Positions 27,952-36,655 of a stretch of 64,000 nucleotides of DNA are shown here, in pieces. The first letter of the stretch is position 1; each line of letters starts with the position of its first letter. Source of the DNA: Pseudomonas sp. 14P_8.1_Bac3 (GTDB taxonomy: Bacteria > Pseudomonadota > Gammaproteobacteria > Pseudomonadales > Pseudomonadaceae); assembly GCF_025466085.1 (NCBI RefSeq), contig NZ_JANLOD010000021.1, positions 124,001 to 188,000 on the forward strand, in the 5' to 3' direction. Position numbers and translations under genes: made by a program. The notes beneath the pieces were generated by a model. It was not told the DNA's origin, searched no databases, and saw nothing but the letters and a program-made list of their open reading frames with translations.

Positions 27952-28197
27952 TTAGTGATGCCCTCCTCGATATCCACCGCCGTAATACCGAGGCGAATGC
28001 CCGCCCCAATAGTAGTAGTGGTAACCACCGTAAAAGCGCGGTCCACCGTAGTAATAACGCGGCCCGTAATAGTAGGAATAAGGCGCGTAGGCAGGGTAGT
28101 AATAAGGTGAGGAATACGCGTCGTAGGAACCGGCGTAGTAATAGCAGCCGGACAGCCCGACACCGAGCACAACACCAAGCAGCAGTCGACGAAACAT
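27952..28197 (-). CDS. Tyr/Gly-rich small lipoprotein
   Basis: An 81-residue lipoprotein with lipobox LSGC (cysteine about residue 18) followed by a body that is nearly half Tyr and Gly (SYYYGPRYYYGGPRFYGGYH). Unrecognised function; such proteins may be surface or envelope structural components. Its upstream sequence AGGAGGCCGCC matches that of the lipoprotein gene at 27785, so the two probably arose by duplication. Confidence 0.65.
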   Translation of the reverse strand: MFRRLLLGVVLGVGLSGCYYYAGSYDAYSSPYYYPAYAPYSYYYGPRYYYGGPRFYGGYHYYYWGGHSPRYYGGGYRGGHH

Positions 28198-28481
28198 GGC
28201 GGCCTCCTGAAAGACCCACAGCCGATGCGGGTCGGCTGACACTTGTTTTGACTGGCAACGCAGCGCCAAGTGCCGGGCAGCGCCGACCTTCGGATCAGCG
28301 GCCGACACGCTGCATCTCAGTGCATCGATGCACCATCACAAAGCAACGAACCGCCGGCTCGCCCTGCCCGCCAGTGGCAATCCCACGGCCCAGAGCCGTT
28401 GCAGCAACTTGGCACGTCTCTCGCTTTAGCAAACCCGTGCAGGAGTCATCACAGGTTCGCGGCACCACAATTTGCAATGGC

Positions 28482-28577
28482 TGACTAGGGTTCCGGCTCG
28501 CTAAGGCGAGTGACTGGTCCGAGAGTTGGCGACCTCCAGTTGAGGTTACACGGCGGGACAAAAGCCCGGGAGACAAG
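28482..28577 (+). ncRNA. Guanidine-I riboswitch (ykkC class)
   Basis: The sequence matches the guanidine-I consensus in order: GACTAGGGTTCCGGCTCGC, then ACTGGTCCGAGAGTTGGCGA, then a stem, then TACACGGCGGGACAAAAGCC and CGGGAGA. CTAGGGTTCCG, GGTCCGAGAG and ACACGGCGGGACAAAAGCCCGGGAG are the diagnostic blocks. It lies 60 bases before the binding-protein gene of a guanidine-type operon, and is expected to switch on transcription when guanidinium binds. The following GCCACCG...CGGTGCCGCG stretch may form part of the expression platform. Confidence 0.95.
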
Positions 28578-28635
28578 CCACCGTTTGCGGTGCCGCGTTG
28601 CCTCCTGTCCGCCCTTGATCAACTGGAGAACCACC

Positions 28636-29703
28636 ATGTCCCAGCTTCGTTTACCCGCCCTGCTTGCCGCTGCCTTCGCAGCCTTCGTGAGCTTCTCGGC
28701 CCAGGCCGCGCAGAAAGACCACTTCAGCGTCTGCTGGACCATCTACGCCGGCTGGATGCCCTGGGAGTACGCGGGCAGCCAGGGCATCGTCGACAAATGG
28801 GCGAAAAAGTACGGCATCAAGATTGATGTGGTGCAGCTCAACGACTACGTCGAATCCATCAACCAATACACCGCCGGCCAGTTCGACGGCTGCACCATGA
28901 CCAACATGGACGCGCTGACCATTCCCGCGGCCGGCGGCGTCGACAGCACCGCGCTGATCGTCAGCGACTTCTCCAACGGCAACGACGGCATCGTGCTCAA
29001 GGGCGACGGCAAGACCGTCACCGACCTCAAGGGCATGGACGTCAACCTGGTCGAGCTGTCGGTGTCCCACTACCTGCTGGCTCGCGCGCTGGACTCGGTC
29101 GATCTCACCGAGAAAGACCTGAAAGTGGTCAACACGTCGGACGCCGACATCTCGGCCGCCTTCAACACGGAACAGGTCAACGCCGTCACCACCTGGAACC
29201 CGATGCTCTCGGACATCAAGGCCAAGCCGGGCGTGACCGAAGTCTTCAACTCCAGCCAGATCCCCGGTGAAATCATGGACATGATGGTGGTCAACAGCGC
29301 CACCCTCAAAGACAACCCCCCCCTGGGCAAAGCGCTGACCGGCGCCTGGTTCGAAGTGGTCGAATTGATGAACGCGAAGAACGCCGCCAGCCACGCCGCG
29401 CTCGAACACATGGCCAAAGCGTCCGGCACCGACCTCGCGGGTTTTCAGGCGCAACTGGACACCACCAAATTGTTCGCCACGCCCCAGGAAGCCCTCGCTT
29501 TCTCCACCAGCAAGCAACTGCCGGACACCATGCGCAAGGTCGCCGAGTTCTCTTTCCAGCATGGCTTGCTGGGTGAAGGCGCCAAGGACACCAGCGCCGT
29601 CGGCATGGCCTTCGCCAACGGCGTGACCAGCGGCGACAAGAGCAACCTCAAGCTGCGCTTCGACCCGAGTTACGTGCAACTGGCTGCCGACGCCAAGCTG
29701 TAA
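28636..29703 (+). CDS. ABC transporter binding protein (guanidine operon)
   Basis: A 355-residue periplasmic substrate-binding protein with a signal peptide (1-25, ending AQA) and the taurine/nitrate (SsuA/TauA-like) fold. Conserved stretches are FSVCWTIYAGWMPWEYAG and DGCTMTNMDALTIPA. It opens the operon behind a guanidine-I riboswitch, so its ligand is most likely guanidine or a derivative such as a urea-like compound. The ATG at 28636 follows CTGGAGAACCACC. Confidence 0.88.
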   Translation: MSQLRLPALLAAAFAAFVSFSAQAAQKDHFSVCWTIYAGWMPWEYAGSQGIVDKWAKKYGIKIDVVQLNDYVESINQYTAGQFDGCTMTNMDALTIPAAGGVDSTALIVSDFSNGNDGIVLKGDGKTVTDLKGMDVNLVELSVSHYLLARALDSVDLTEKDLKVVNTSDADISAAFNTEQVNAVTTWNPMLSDIKAKPGVTEVFNSSQIPGEIMDMMVVNSATLKDNPPLGKALTGAWFEVVELMNAKNAASHAALEHMAKASGTDLAGFQAQLDTTKLFATPQEALAFSTSKQLPDTMRKVAEFSFQHGLLGEGAKDTSAVGMAFANGVTSGDKSNLKLRFDPSYVQLAADAKL

Positions 29704-29718
29704 GAAGAGGACCTGGCC

Positions 29719-30534
29719 ATGCGCCTGATCAATCGCCACCCGGATCGCCCAAGTCGCCTGTTGCTGGTGATCCTGCCGTTCGCCCTGGTGCTGCTCGCCT
29801 ACTTCCTGGGTTCGGCCGAGCGGCTGACGGACAACCCCAACGACAAGCTGCTGCCGAGCGCGGTGCAGATGACCGACGCGGTCAAACGCCTCGCGTTCAC
29901 CGCCGACAGCCGCACCGGGGAATACGTGCTGTGGCAAGACACCGCGTCCAGCCTGCGACGCCTGGCCATCGGCCTCGGCATCAGCGCGTTGGCCGGCCTG
30001 TGCCTGGGCATCGCCGCCGGCACCCTGCCGCTGTTCGGCGCACCGTTGTCGCCGCTGCTGACGGTGCTGTCGATGGTCCCGCCGCTGGCGATTCTGCCGA
30101 TCCTGTTCATCGTGTTCGGGCTGGGGGAATTGTCCAAGGTGATGCTGATCGTGATCGGCATCACCCCGTGCCTGGCGCGGGACCTGGAGCAACGCGCCCG
30201 GGAAATACCCGTCGAGTTGCTGATCAAGGCCCAGACCCTCGGCGCGTCGACCTGGACGTTGATGCTGCGCGTGGTGCTGCCGCAATTGCTGCCGCGCCTG
30301 CTGATCTCGCTGCGACTGATGCTCGGTTCAGCGTGGCTGTTCCTGATTGCCGCCGAGGCCATCGCCTCCACCGACGGCCTTGGCTACCGGATTTTCCTGG
30401 TGCGGCGTTACCTGGCGATGGACGTGATTCTGCCGTACGTGGTGTGGATCACCCTGCTCGCCTGGCTGATGGATTGGGGCTTGAAGCGCCTGACTCAGCG
30501 TGCGTTTCCCTGGTATGAAGGAGCCCGCGCATGA
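29719..30534 (+). CDS. ABC transporter permease (guanidine operon)
   Basis: A 271-residue inner-membrane permease of the BPD type, about six helices, with the EAA-type loop ALIKAQTLGASTWTLMLRVV-like segment near residues 170-190 that docks the ATPase. It lies 15 bases after the binding protein and overlaps the ATPase gene by 4 bases (ATGA). Confidence 0.9.
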   Translation: MRLINRHPDRPSRLLLVILPFALVLLAYFLGSAERLTDNPNDKLLPSAVQMTDAVKRLAFTADSRTGEYVLWQDTASSLRRLAIGLGISALAGLCLGIAAGTLPLFGAPLSPLLTVLSMVPPLAILPILFIVFGLGELSKVMLIVIGITPCLARDLEQRAREIPVELLIKAQTLGASTWTLMLRVVLPQLLPRLLISLRLMLGSAWLFLIAAEAIASTDGLGYRIFLVRRYLAMDVILPYVVWITLLAWLMDWGLKRLTQRAFPWYEGARA

Positions 30535-31319
30535 GCTTCATCACGGTGAAAAACGTCTGGCAGCAATACGCCGACCAGGTGGTGCTCGAAGGCTTGAACC
30601 TGGACGTCAACGAAGGTGAGTTCTGCACCCTGGTCGGCGCCTCCGGTTGCGGCAAATCGACCTTTCTGCGCCTGTTGCTTGGCCAGGAGCGCGCCAGTCG
30701 CGGCGAGATCCTGCTCGACGGCCAGGCGCTGGCCGGTGAACCGGATTCAAGCCGTGGCGTGGTGTTCCAGCGCTACTCGGTGTTCCCGCACCTGACCGTA
30801 CTGGACAACGTCGCCCTCGGCCTCGAACTGCCGCGCTCGCCGCTGCTCGGACGGCTGTTTGGCCGCGCGAAAAAAGACGCCCGCGAACAAGCCTCGGTGC
30901 TGCTGCACAAAGTCGGCCTCGGCCACTCGCTGGACAAGTACCCGGCGCAGCTCTCCGGCGGCATGCAACAACGGCTGGCCATCGCCCAGGCACTGATCAT
31001 GAAACCCCGCGTGTTGCTGCTCGACGAACCGTTCGGCGCGCTCGATCCCGGCATTCGCAAAGACATGCATGCCCTGCTGCTGGAGCTGTGGCGCGAGACG
31101 CAACTGACGGTGTTCATGGTCACCCACGACCTGTCCGAAGGTTTCAGCCTCGGCACGCGCCTGCTGGTGTTCGACAAGGTCCGCGTCGACCCGCATGCCC
31201 CCGGCGCCTATGGCGCGCGCATCACTTACGACATCCCTTTGAACAGCGACCGCCGCGTCCAGCGCGCCGCCGTCGATGCCTTGCCGGCTGCGTTGGCAGG
31301 CACCCTTCGTATCGCTTAG
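30531..31319 (+). CDS. ABC transporter ATP-binding protein (guanidine operon)
   Basis: A 262-residue ABC ATPase with Walker A GASGCGKST, Q-loop FQRYSVFPHL, signature LSGGMQQRLAIAQ, Walker B LLLDEPFGALDP and the switch His in VTHDLSEG. It energises the importer of the operon. Thirteen bases later the first DUF1989 gene begins. Confidence 0.93.
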   Translation: MSFITVKNVWQQYADQVVLEGLNLDVNEGEFCTLVGASGCGKSTFLRLLLGQERASRGEILLDGQALAGEPDSSRGVVFQRYSVFPHLTVLDNVALGLELPRSPLLGRLFGRAKKDAREQASVLLHKVGLGHSLDKYPAQLSGGMQQRLAIAQALIMKPRVLLLDEPFGALDPGIRKDMHALLLELWRETQLTVFMVTHDLSEGFSLGTRLLVFDKVRVDPHAPGAYGARITYDIPLNSDRRVQRAAVDALPAALAGTLRIA

Positions 31320-31332
31320 AGGACATTGAAAA

Positions 31333-32058
31333 ATGACTGACTCGACTCAACTGTTCCCGCCCTTCGCCGAAGAAATGCTCCCCGGCGGCGGCCATCGTTC
31401 GTTCGTGCTGAAACGCGGCCAATTGCTGCGCCTGACCGACTTGCGTGGCGGCGCCAACGTCAGCCTGACGCTGCTCAACGCCAACGAAAAAACCGAGCGC
31501 CTCAACCTGCCCGACAGCCTCAAATGCCAACACACCGCCAAGCTCACCCGCGGCCACTGTCTGTACTCGGACATGGGCCGCGTGCTGGCCGCGATCACCG
31601 CCGACACTTGCGGCTGGAGCGACAGCCTCGGCGGCGTGTTGTGTGCTGAAGAGGTCGCGGAAAAATATGGCGCCGGCCGCTATCAGGAACTGCGCAATGG
31701 CTTCTTCCGCAACGGCACCGACAACCTGCTGGTTGAGCTGGGCAAATGGGGCCTGGGGCTGTCGGATCTTTTGATGACCCTCAACCTGTTCAGCCGGGTG
31801 AACGTCGATGACGCCGGACGATTCCACTTCGTCGACGGCCACTCGAAGGCCGGCGACTACATCGAGTTGTACGCGCCGATGGACACCCTGGTGGTGCTGA
31901 CCGCGCTGCAACACCCGCTGGACCCGTCGCCGGACTATGCGCCGAAACCCTTGAAGCTCAGCTGGATGAACGCCGACTCCAGCGTCGCCGAACACTGCCG
32001 CACCTCGCGCCCGGAAAACGAGCGCGGCTTCATCAACACCGACCGTCTGTTCGCTTGA
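31333..32058 (+). CDS. Carboxyguanidine deiminase subunit (UAAP1, DUF1989)
   Basis: A 241-residue DUF1989 protein, of the urea amidolyase-associated (UAAP) type. Family motifs are [18 protein letters not shown] and the metal-site region with GHCLYSDMG. Work on guanidine carboxylase operons showed that the two UAAPs (CgdA/CgdB) together deiminate carboxyguanidine to allophanate. I label it UAAP1 by operon order only. The second subunit follows after 11 bases. Confidence 0.85.
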   Translation: MTDSTQLFPPFAEEMLPGGGHRSFVLKRGQLLRLTDLRGGANVSLTLLNANEKTERLNLPDSLKCQHTAKLTRGHCLYSDMGRVLAAITADTCGWSDSLGGVLCAEEVAEKYGAGRYQELRNGFFRNGTDNLLVELGKWGLGLSDLLMTLNLFSRVNVDDAGRFHFVDGHSKAGDYIELYAPMDTLVVLTALQHPLDPSPDYAPKPLKLSWMNADSSVAEHCRTSRPENERGFINTDRLFA

Positions 32059-32069
32059 GGATCGCTGCC

Positions 32070-32711
32070 ATGTCACTCGCAATCGCTTCTGTGCAAAAGC
32101 AACCGGAAACAGCGGTGTACCGCGCGACCATCCCCGCCGGTGAACCGTGGCTGATGGAGGTCAAGGCCGGCCAGACCCTGCGCATCCTCGATCTTGAGGG
32201 TAATCAAGCCGTCGATACCTTGTTCTACAGCGTCGCCAACCCGAAAGAACGCTACGACGTGCAACGCACCTTGCGCCGGCAGAACAGCGTCTACCTGAGC
32301 ACCGGCAGCGTGCTCTATTCCAACCTTGGCAAACCGATGCTGACCATCGTCGCCGACACCTGCGGCCGTCACGACACCCTCGGCGGCGCCTGCGCGCAAG
32401 AGAGCAACACCGTGCGCTACGCCCTGGAAAAACGCTACATGCACAGCTGCCGCGACAACTACCTGCGCGCCTGCGTCCACGACGGGCGACTGGGCAAAGG
32501 CGACATCGGGCCGAACATCAATTTCTTCATGAACGTGCCGGTCACAGCGGACGGTGGGCTGACGTTCGAAGACGGGATTTCGGCGCCGGGCAAGTACGTG
32601 GATTTGCGCGCGGAGATGGACGTGATCGTGCTGATCTCCAACTGCCCGCAGCTGAACAATCCGTGCAATGCCTACAACCCTACGCCTGCGGAGCTCCTGG
32701 TATGGAACTGA
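32070..32711 (+). CDS. Carboxyguanidine deiminase subunit (UAAP2, DUF1989)
   Basis: A 213-residue DUF1989 protein, paired with the previous gene. Conserved residues include [13 protein letters not shown], the metal-binding-type [18 protein letters not shown] and [10 protein letters not shown]. With its partner it should convert carboxyguanidine to allophanate and ammonia. The ATG at 32070 is preferred to the TTG at 32055 because TGAGG is correctly spaced. A REPIN and a second riboswitch separate it from the carboxylase. Confidence 0.85.
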   Translation: MSLAIASVQKQPETAVYRATIPAGEPWLMEVKAGQTLRILDLEGNQAVDTLFYSVANPKERYDVQRTLRRQNSVYLSTGSVLYSNLGKPMLTIVADTCGRHDTLGGACAQESNTVRYALEKRYMHSCRDNYLRACVHDGRLGKGDIGPNINFFMNVPVTADGGLTFEDGISAPGKYVDLRAEMDVIVLISNCPQLNNPCNAYNPTPAELLVWN

Positions 32712-32796
32712 AATTAGCGCGGTTGCGTAAATGGTTGTTTGCCCTGTGCCAGGCCCGCTCCGGGCAGTGCCTGAAAAAGTAAAACCACCACGAATC

Positions 32797-32892
32797 CAAT
32801 GTGGGAGCGGGCTTGCTCGCGAAAGCGGAGTGTCAGTCGCCATTGATGTTGGATGTGACGGCCTCTTCGCGAGCAAGCCCGCTCCCACATTG
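32797..32892. repeat. REPIN between UAAP2 and the guanidine-II riboswitch
   Basis: A perfect terminal inversion, CAATGTGGGAGC...GCTCCCACATTG, with REP cores GGGCTTGCTCGCGAAAGC and CTTCGCGAGCAAGCCC. Length 96 bases, able to form a long hairpin inside the operon. Confidence 0.9.
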
Positions 32893-32922
32893 GTTCGCGG
32901 TTCTGAAGAGCATTGATTCTGC

Positions 32923-32970
32923 CGCCGGGGACGACCCCGGCGCTCATCGAAAAACTGCGGGACGGCCCGC
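32923..32970 (+). ncRNA. Guanidine-II riboswitch (mini-ykkC)
   Basis: Two consecutive hairpins with the diagnostic ACGR loops: CGCCGGGG-ACGA-CCCCGGCG (8 bp, 32923-32942) and GCGGG-ACGG-CCCGC (5 bp, 32957-32970), joined by a 14-base linker. A pyrimidine stretch CCCCTCCGGGG follows, with GGGG 8 bases before the carboxylase ATG acting as SD. This matches the guanidine-II class, which releases the ribosome binding site when guanidinium bridges the two loops. It probably controls translation of the carboxylase. Confidence 0.9.
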
Positions 32971-32991
32971 ATCCCCTCCGGGGTCTATGCC

Positions 32992-35900
32992 ATGTTCGAA
33001 AAAGTCCTGATTGCCAACCGTGGCGCCATTGCCTGCCGCATCCTGCGCACCCTGCATGACCTGCACGTCAGCGGCGTGGCGGTTTACTCCGAAGCCGATG
33101 CCGCGAGCCTGCACCTCCTGCAAGCCGATGAAGCCCATAGCCTCGGCGAAGGCGCGGCCGCCGGCACCTACCTGGCGGTGGACAAAATCCTCGCCATCGC
33201 CACGGCCAGCGGCGCCACGGCGATCCACCCCGGCTACGGTTTCCTCTCGGAAAACGCCGCGTTCGCCGAAGCCTGCGAAGCGGCCAACATCGCCTTCATC
33301 GGTCCGACGCCCGAGCAGTTGCGCGTGTTCGGCCTCAAGCACACAGCCCGCGCCTTGGCCAAGCAACACGGCGTGCCGATGCTCGAAGGCACCGAGCTGC
33401 TCGACAGCCTAGACGCGGCACTGAGCGCTGGCGAACAGGTTGGCTACCCGGTGATGCTCAAAAGCACCGCCGGCGGTGGCGGCATCGGCATGCGCGTGTG
33501 CCGCAGCGCCGCCGAGCTGAGCGAATCCTTCGAAGCGGTAAAACGCCTCGGCCAGAACAATTTCAGCGACGCCGGCGTGTTCATCGAGAAGTACATCCAG
33601 CGCGCCCGGCATCTTGAAGTCCAGGTGTTCGGCGACGGTCGCGGCGAGGTGATTGCCCTCGGTGTGCGCGACTGCTCGGTGCAACGGCGCAATCAGAAAG
33701 TCCTCGAAGAAACCCCGGCGCCGAACCTGCCCGAGGGCATGGCCGAAGCGCTATGCGCGGCGGCAATCACATTGGCCAAAGCGGTGAACTACCGCAGCGC
33801 CGGCACCGTGGAGTTCGTCTTCGACAGCAAAGACCAGCGCTTCTACTTTCTCGAAGTGAACACCCGCTTGCAGGTGGAGCACGGCGTCACCGAACAGGTA
33901 TGGGGCGTGGACCTGGTGCGCTGGATGATCGAACTGGCGGCGGGTGATTTGCCGCCGCTGAGCGTTTTGAGCCAGGGTCTGAAAGCCGACGGTCATGCAA
34001 TTCAGGCGCGGCTGTATGCCGAAGACCCGGGTCGTGATTTTCAACCGAGCCCGGGGTTGTTGACCGCTGTGAATTTCCCGAGCGCCGACGGCAAACACCT
34101 GCGCATCGACACCTGGGTCGAAGCCGGTTGCGAGATCCCGCCGTACTTCGATCCGATGATCGCCAAGGTCATCTGCTGGGCACCCACTCGCGAAGCAGCG
34201 CGCGCCGATCTGTATCAAGCCTTGGGCGACAGCCTGCTGTATGGCGTGGAAACCAACCGCGATTACCTGCGGCAAATTTTGCTCGATACCCCGTTCGCCA
34301 GTGGTCAGCCGTGGACCCGTTGCCTCGAACAACTGGTCTATCAGGCCAACACCTTTGAAGTGCTCAGCGCCGGCACCCAGACCAGCGTGCAGGACTATCC
34401 GGGACGCCTCGGTTATTGGGCGGTGGGCGTGCCACCGTCGGGGCCGATGGACAGTCGCGCGTTGCGCCTCGGCAATCTTTTACTGGGCAACAACGAAGGT
34501 GCCGCCGCGCTGGAAATCACCATGAGCGGGCCGTTGCTGCGCTTCAATTGCGCGGCGGTGGTGGCGGTGACCGGGGCGCAAATTCCGCTGACGTTGAACG
34601 GTGAAGCCGTGGCGATGAACACCGCGCTGCTGATTCCCGCAGGCGCCACACTAAGTCTGGGCACGATTGCCGGGGCAGGCGCGCGCAGTTATCTGTGCCT
34701 TCGCGGTGGCCTGCAAGTGCCGGATTATCTGGGCAGCAAAAGCACTTTCACCCTGGGTCAGTTTGGCGGACATGGCGGCCGTGCGTTGCGGGCGGGGGAC
34801 GTGTTGCACGTGCCGGCGCTGATCGATCGCAGCGCGGGGGAACAACTGCCTGAAGTCACCGAATTGCCTGCCGTGCGACAAATCCGGGTGATCTACGGTC
34901 CCCACGGCGCGCCGGAGTACTTCACCGAACGCTACATCGGCACCTTCTTCGCGACACAGTGGGAAGTGCATTTCAACTCCAGCCGCACCGGCGTGCGCCT
35001 GATCGGGCCGAAGCCGGAATGGGTCCGCGCCGACGGTGGCGAAGCCGGGCTGCATCCGTCGAACATTCATGACAATCCGTATGCGATTGGCGCGGTGGAT
35101 TTTACCGGGGACATGCCGGTGATCCTCGGGCCGGACGGGCCGAGCCTGGGCGGATTTGTGTGCCCGGTGACGGTGATTGAGGCGGATCTTTGGCAACTGG
35201 GGCAGCTCAAGGCCGGCGACAAAGTGCAGTTTCACCCGGTCGATCTCCAGACCGCCCGCACCCTCGCCCTGAAATGGAATCAATGTGGGAGCGGGCTTGC
35301 TCGCGAAAGCGGCGGGTCAGACACATCAATTTTGACTGACACTCCCTCTTCGCGAGCAAGCCCGCTCCCACAGGGTCTTGTGTCGCCGGTGGTGTTGGAT
35401 TTGGGTCAGGACGATACGCGGCTGGTGGCGAGGCTGTCCGGCGATACACATCTGCTGCTGGAAATCGGCGCTCCCGAACTGGACCTCGTCCTGCGCTTCC
35501 GCGCCCACGCGCTTATGCAGGCGCTGGAAAGCAAACAGCTGCACGGCGTGATCGACCTGACGCCGGGCATCCGCTCGCTGCAAGTGCACTACCAACCCGA
35601 GCAGCTGCCGCTGACCGATCTGCTCGGCATCGTCGCCGGTGAATGGGACGCGGTGTGCGCCGCCAACGACCTGCAAGTGCCCTCGCGGATCGTCCATCTG
35701 CCGCTGTCCTGGGACGACCCGGCCTGCCAGTTGGCGATCGAGAAATACATGACCACCGTGCGCAAGGACGCGCCGTGGTGCCCGAGCAACCTGGAGTTCA
35801 TCCGCCGCATCAACGACCTGCCGAACCTCGACCAAGTGCAGCGCACGGTGTTCGACGCCAGTTATCTGGTGATGGGCCTGGGCGACGTCTACCTTGGCGC

Positions 35901-36630
35901 GCCGGTCGCCACGCCGCTCGATCCGCGGCATCGCCTGGTGACCACCAAATACAACCCGGCCCGTACCTGGACCGCGGAAAACTCGGTGGGCATCGGTGGC
36001 GCCTACCTGTGCGTCTACGGCATGGAAGGGCCCGGCGGTTATCAGTTCGTCGGCCGCACGTTGCAGATGTGGAACCGTTACCGCGAAGTGGCCGCGTTCG
36101 ATGGCAAACCGTGGCTGCTGCGCTTCTTCGATCAGATCCGTTTCTACCCGGTGAGCGCCGACGAACTGCTGCGCATCCGCCGCGACTTCCCCCTCGGGCG
36201 CTTCGATCTGAACATCGAGCACAGCCAGTTGAACCTCGCCGATTACCAGGCGTTCCTGGCGCAAGAGGCCGAGTCCATCGCCGCGTTTCGCGCGCAGCAA
36301 CAAGGCGCGTTCAACGCCGAGCGTGAGCGCTGGATCGCCAGCGGCCAGGCGCATTTCGACAGTGAAGAAGCAGCCCCGGAAGCGACCGAGGACGCACCGC
36401 TGGCCAGCGGTGAAATGAGCGTCGACAGCCACATCGCCGGCAACCTCTGGCAGGTTCAGGTCGAGACCGGTAGCCGGGTAGCCGCCGGTGATGTGCTGGT
36501 GATTCTGGAGTCGATGAAGATGGAAATTCCGCTTCTCGCACCGATGGCCGGCGTGGTGCGCGAGATTCGTGTGCAACCGGGCTCGGCGGTGCGCGCCGGA
36601 CAGCGCGTCGTGGTGCTGGCACCCGACTGA
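32992..36630 (+). CDS. Guanidine (urea) carboxylase
   Basis: A 1212-residue biotin-dependent carboxylase. Domains in order: biotin carboxylase (1-450, ATP loop KSTAGGGGIGMRV and EVNTRLQVEHGVTEQ), carboxyltransferase AHS2/KipA-like (about 465-750, from GTQTSVQDYPGRLGYWAVGV), AHS1/KipI-like (about 800-1060) and a biotinyl domain whose lysine is in ILESMKMEIPLLAP near the end. It is related to urea carboxylase; with guanidine riboswitches and UAAP partners it should carboxylate guanidine. Residues about 765-794 are encoded by an inserted REPIN. Twenty-five bases later atzF begins. Confidence 0.92.
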   Translation: MFEKVLIANRGAIACRILRTLHDLHVSGVAVYSEADAASLHLLQADEAHSLGEGAAAGTYLAVDKILAIATASGATAIHPGYGFLSENAAFAEACEAANIAFIGPTPEQLRVFGLKHTARALAKQHGVPMLEGTELLDSLDAALSAGEQVGYPVMLKSTAGGGGIGMRVCRSAAELSESFEAVKRLGQNNFSDAGVFIEKYIQRARHLEVQVFGDGRGEVIALGVRDCSVQRRNQKVLEETPAPNLPEGMAEALCAAAITLAKAVNYRSAGTVEFVFDSKDQRFYFLEVNTRLQVEHGVTEQVWGVDLVRWMIELAAGDLPPLSVLSQGLKADGHAIQARLYAEDPGRDFQPSPGLLTAVNFPSADGKHLRIDTWVEAGCEIPPYFDPMIAKVICWAPTREAARADLYQALGDSLLYGVETNRDYLRQILLDTPFASGQPWTRCLEQLVYQANTFEVLSAGTQTSVQDYPGRLGYWAVGVPPSGPMDSRALRLGNLLLGNNEGAAALEITMSGPLLRFNCAAVVAVTGAQIPLTLNGEAVAMNTALLIPAGATLSLGTIAGAGARSYLCLRGGLQVPDYLGSKSTFTLGQFGGHGGRALRAGDVLHVPALIDRSAGEQLPEVTELPAVRQIRVIYGPHGAPEYFTERYIGTFFATQWEVHFNSSRTGVRLIGPKPEWVRADGGEAGLHPSNIHDNPYAIGAVDFTGDMPVILGPDGPSLGGFVCPVTVIEADLWQLGQLKAGDKVQFHPVDLQTARTLALKWNQCGSGLARESGGSDTSILTDTPSSRASPLPQGLVSPVVLDLGQDDTRLVARLSGDTHLLLEIGAPELDLVLRFRAHALMQALESKQLHGVIDLTPGIRSLQVHYQPEQLPLTDLLGIVAGEWDAVCAANDLQVPSRIVHLPLSWDDPACQLAIEKYMTTVRKDAPWCPSNLEFIRRINDLPNLDQVQRTVFDASYLVMGLGDVYLGAPVATPLDPRHRLVTTKYNPARTWTAENSVGIGGAYLCVYGMEGPGGYQFVGRTLQMWNRYREVAAFDGKPWLLRFFDQIRFYPVSADELLRIRRDFPLGRFDLNIEHSQLNLADYQAFLAQEAESIAAFRAQQQGAFNAERERWIASGQAHFDSEEAAPEATEDAPLASGEMSVDSHIAGNLWQVQVETGSRVAAGDVLVILESMKMEIPLLAPMAGVVREIRVQPGSAVRAGQRVVVLAPD
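35284..35372. repeat. REPIN inside the carboxylase reading frame
   Basis: TGTGGGAGCGGGCTTGCTCG and its complement at the other end, 89 bases, lie inside the carboxylase gene. The reading frame stays open, encoding the peptide NQCGSGLARESGG and SSRASPLPQG near residues 765-794, in the linker between the AHS2 and AHS1 domains. Confidence 0.93.
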
Positions 36631-36655
36631 ACCCTCTTTGAAAAGGACTGACCGC

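Noticed and set aside
28651..30285. Long minus-strand open frame of 544 codons across the guanidine ABC genes
   Set aside because: It is antisense to three well-supported genes, with a His/Gln/Val-rich composition typical of the reverse strand of high-G+C coding sequence and no RBS.
32992..36630. Calling the carboxylase a urea-specific enzyme
   Set aside because: Two guanidine riboswitches and the paired DUF1989 genes point to guanidine as the physiological substrate; urea activity may remain as a side reaction.
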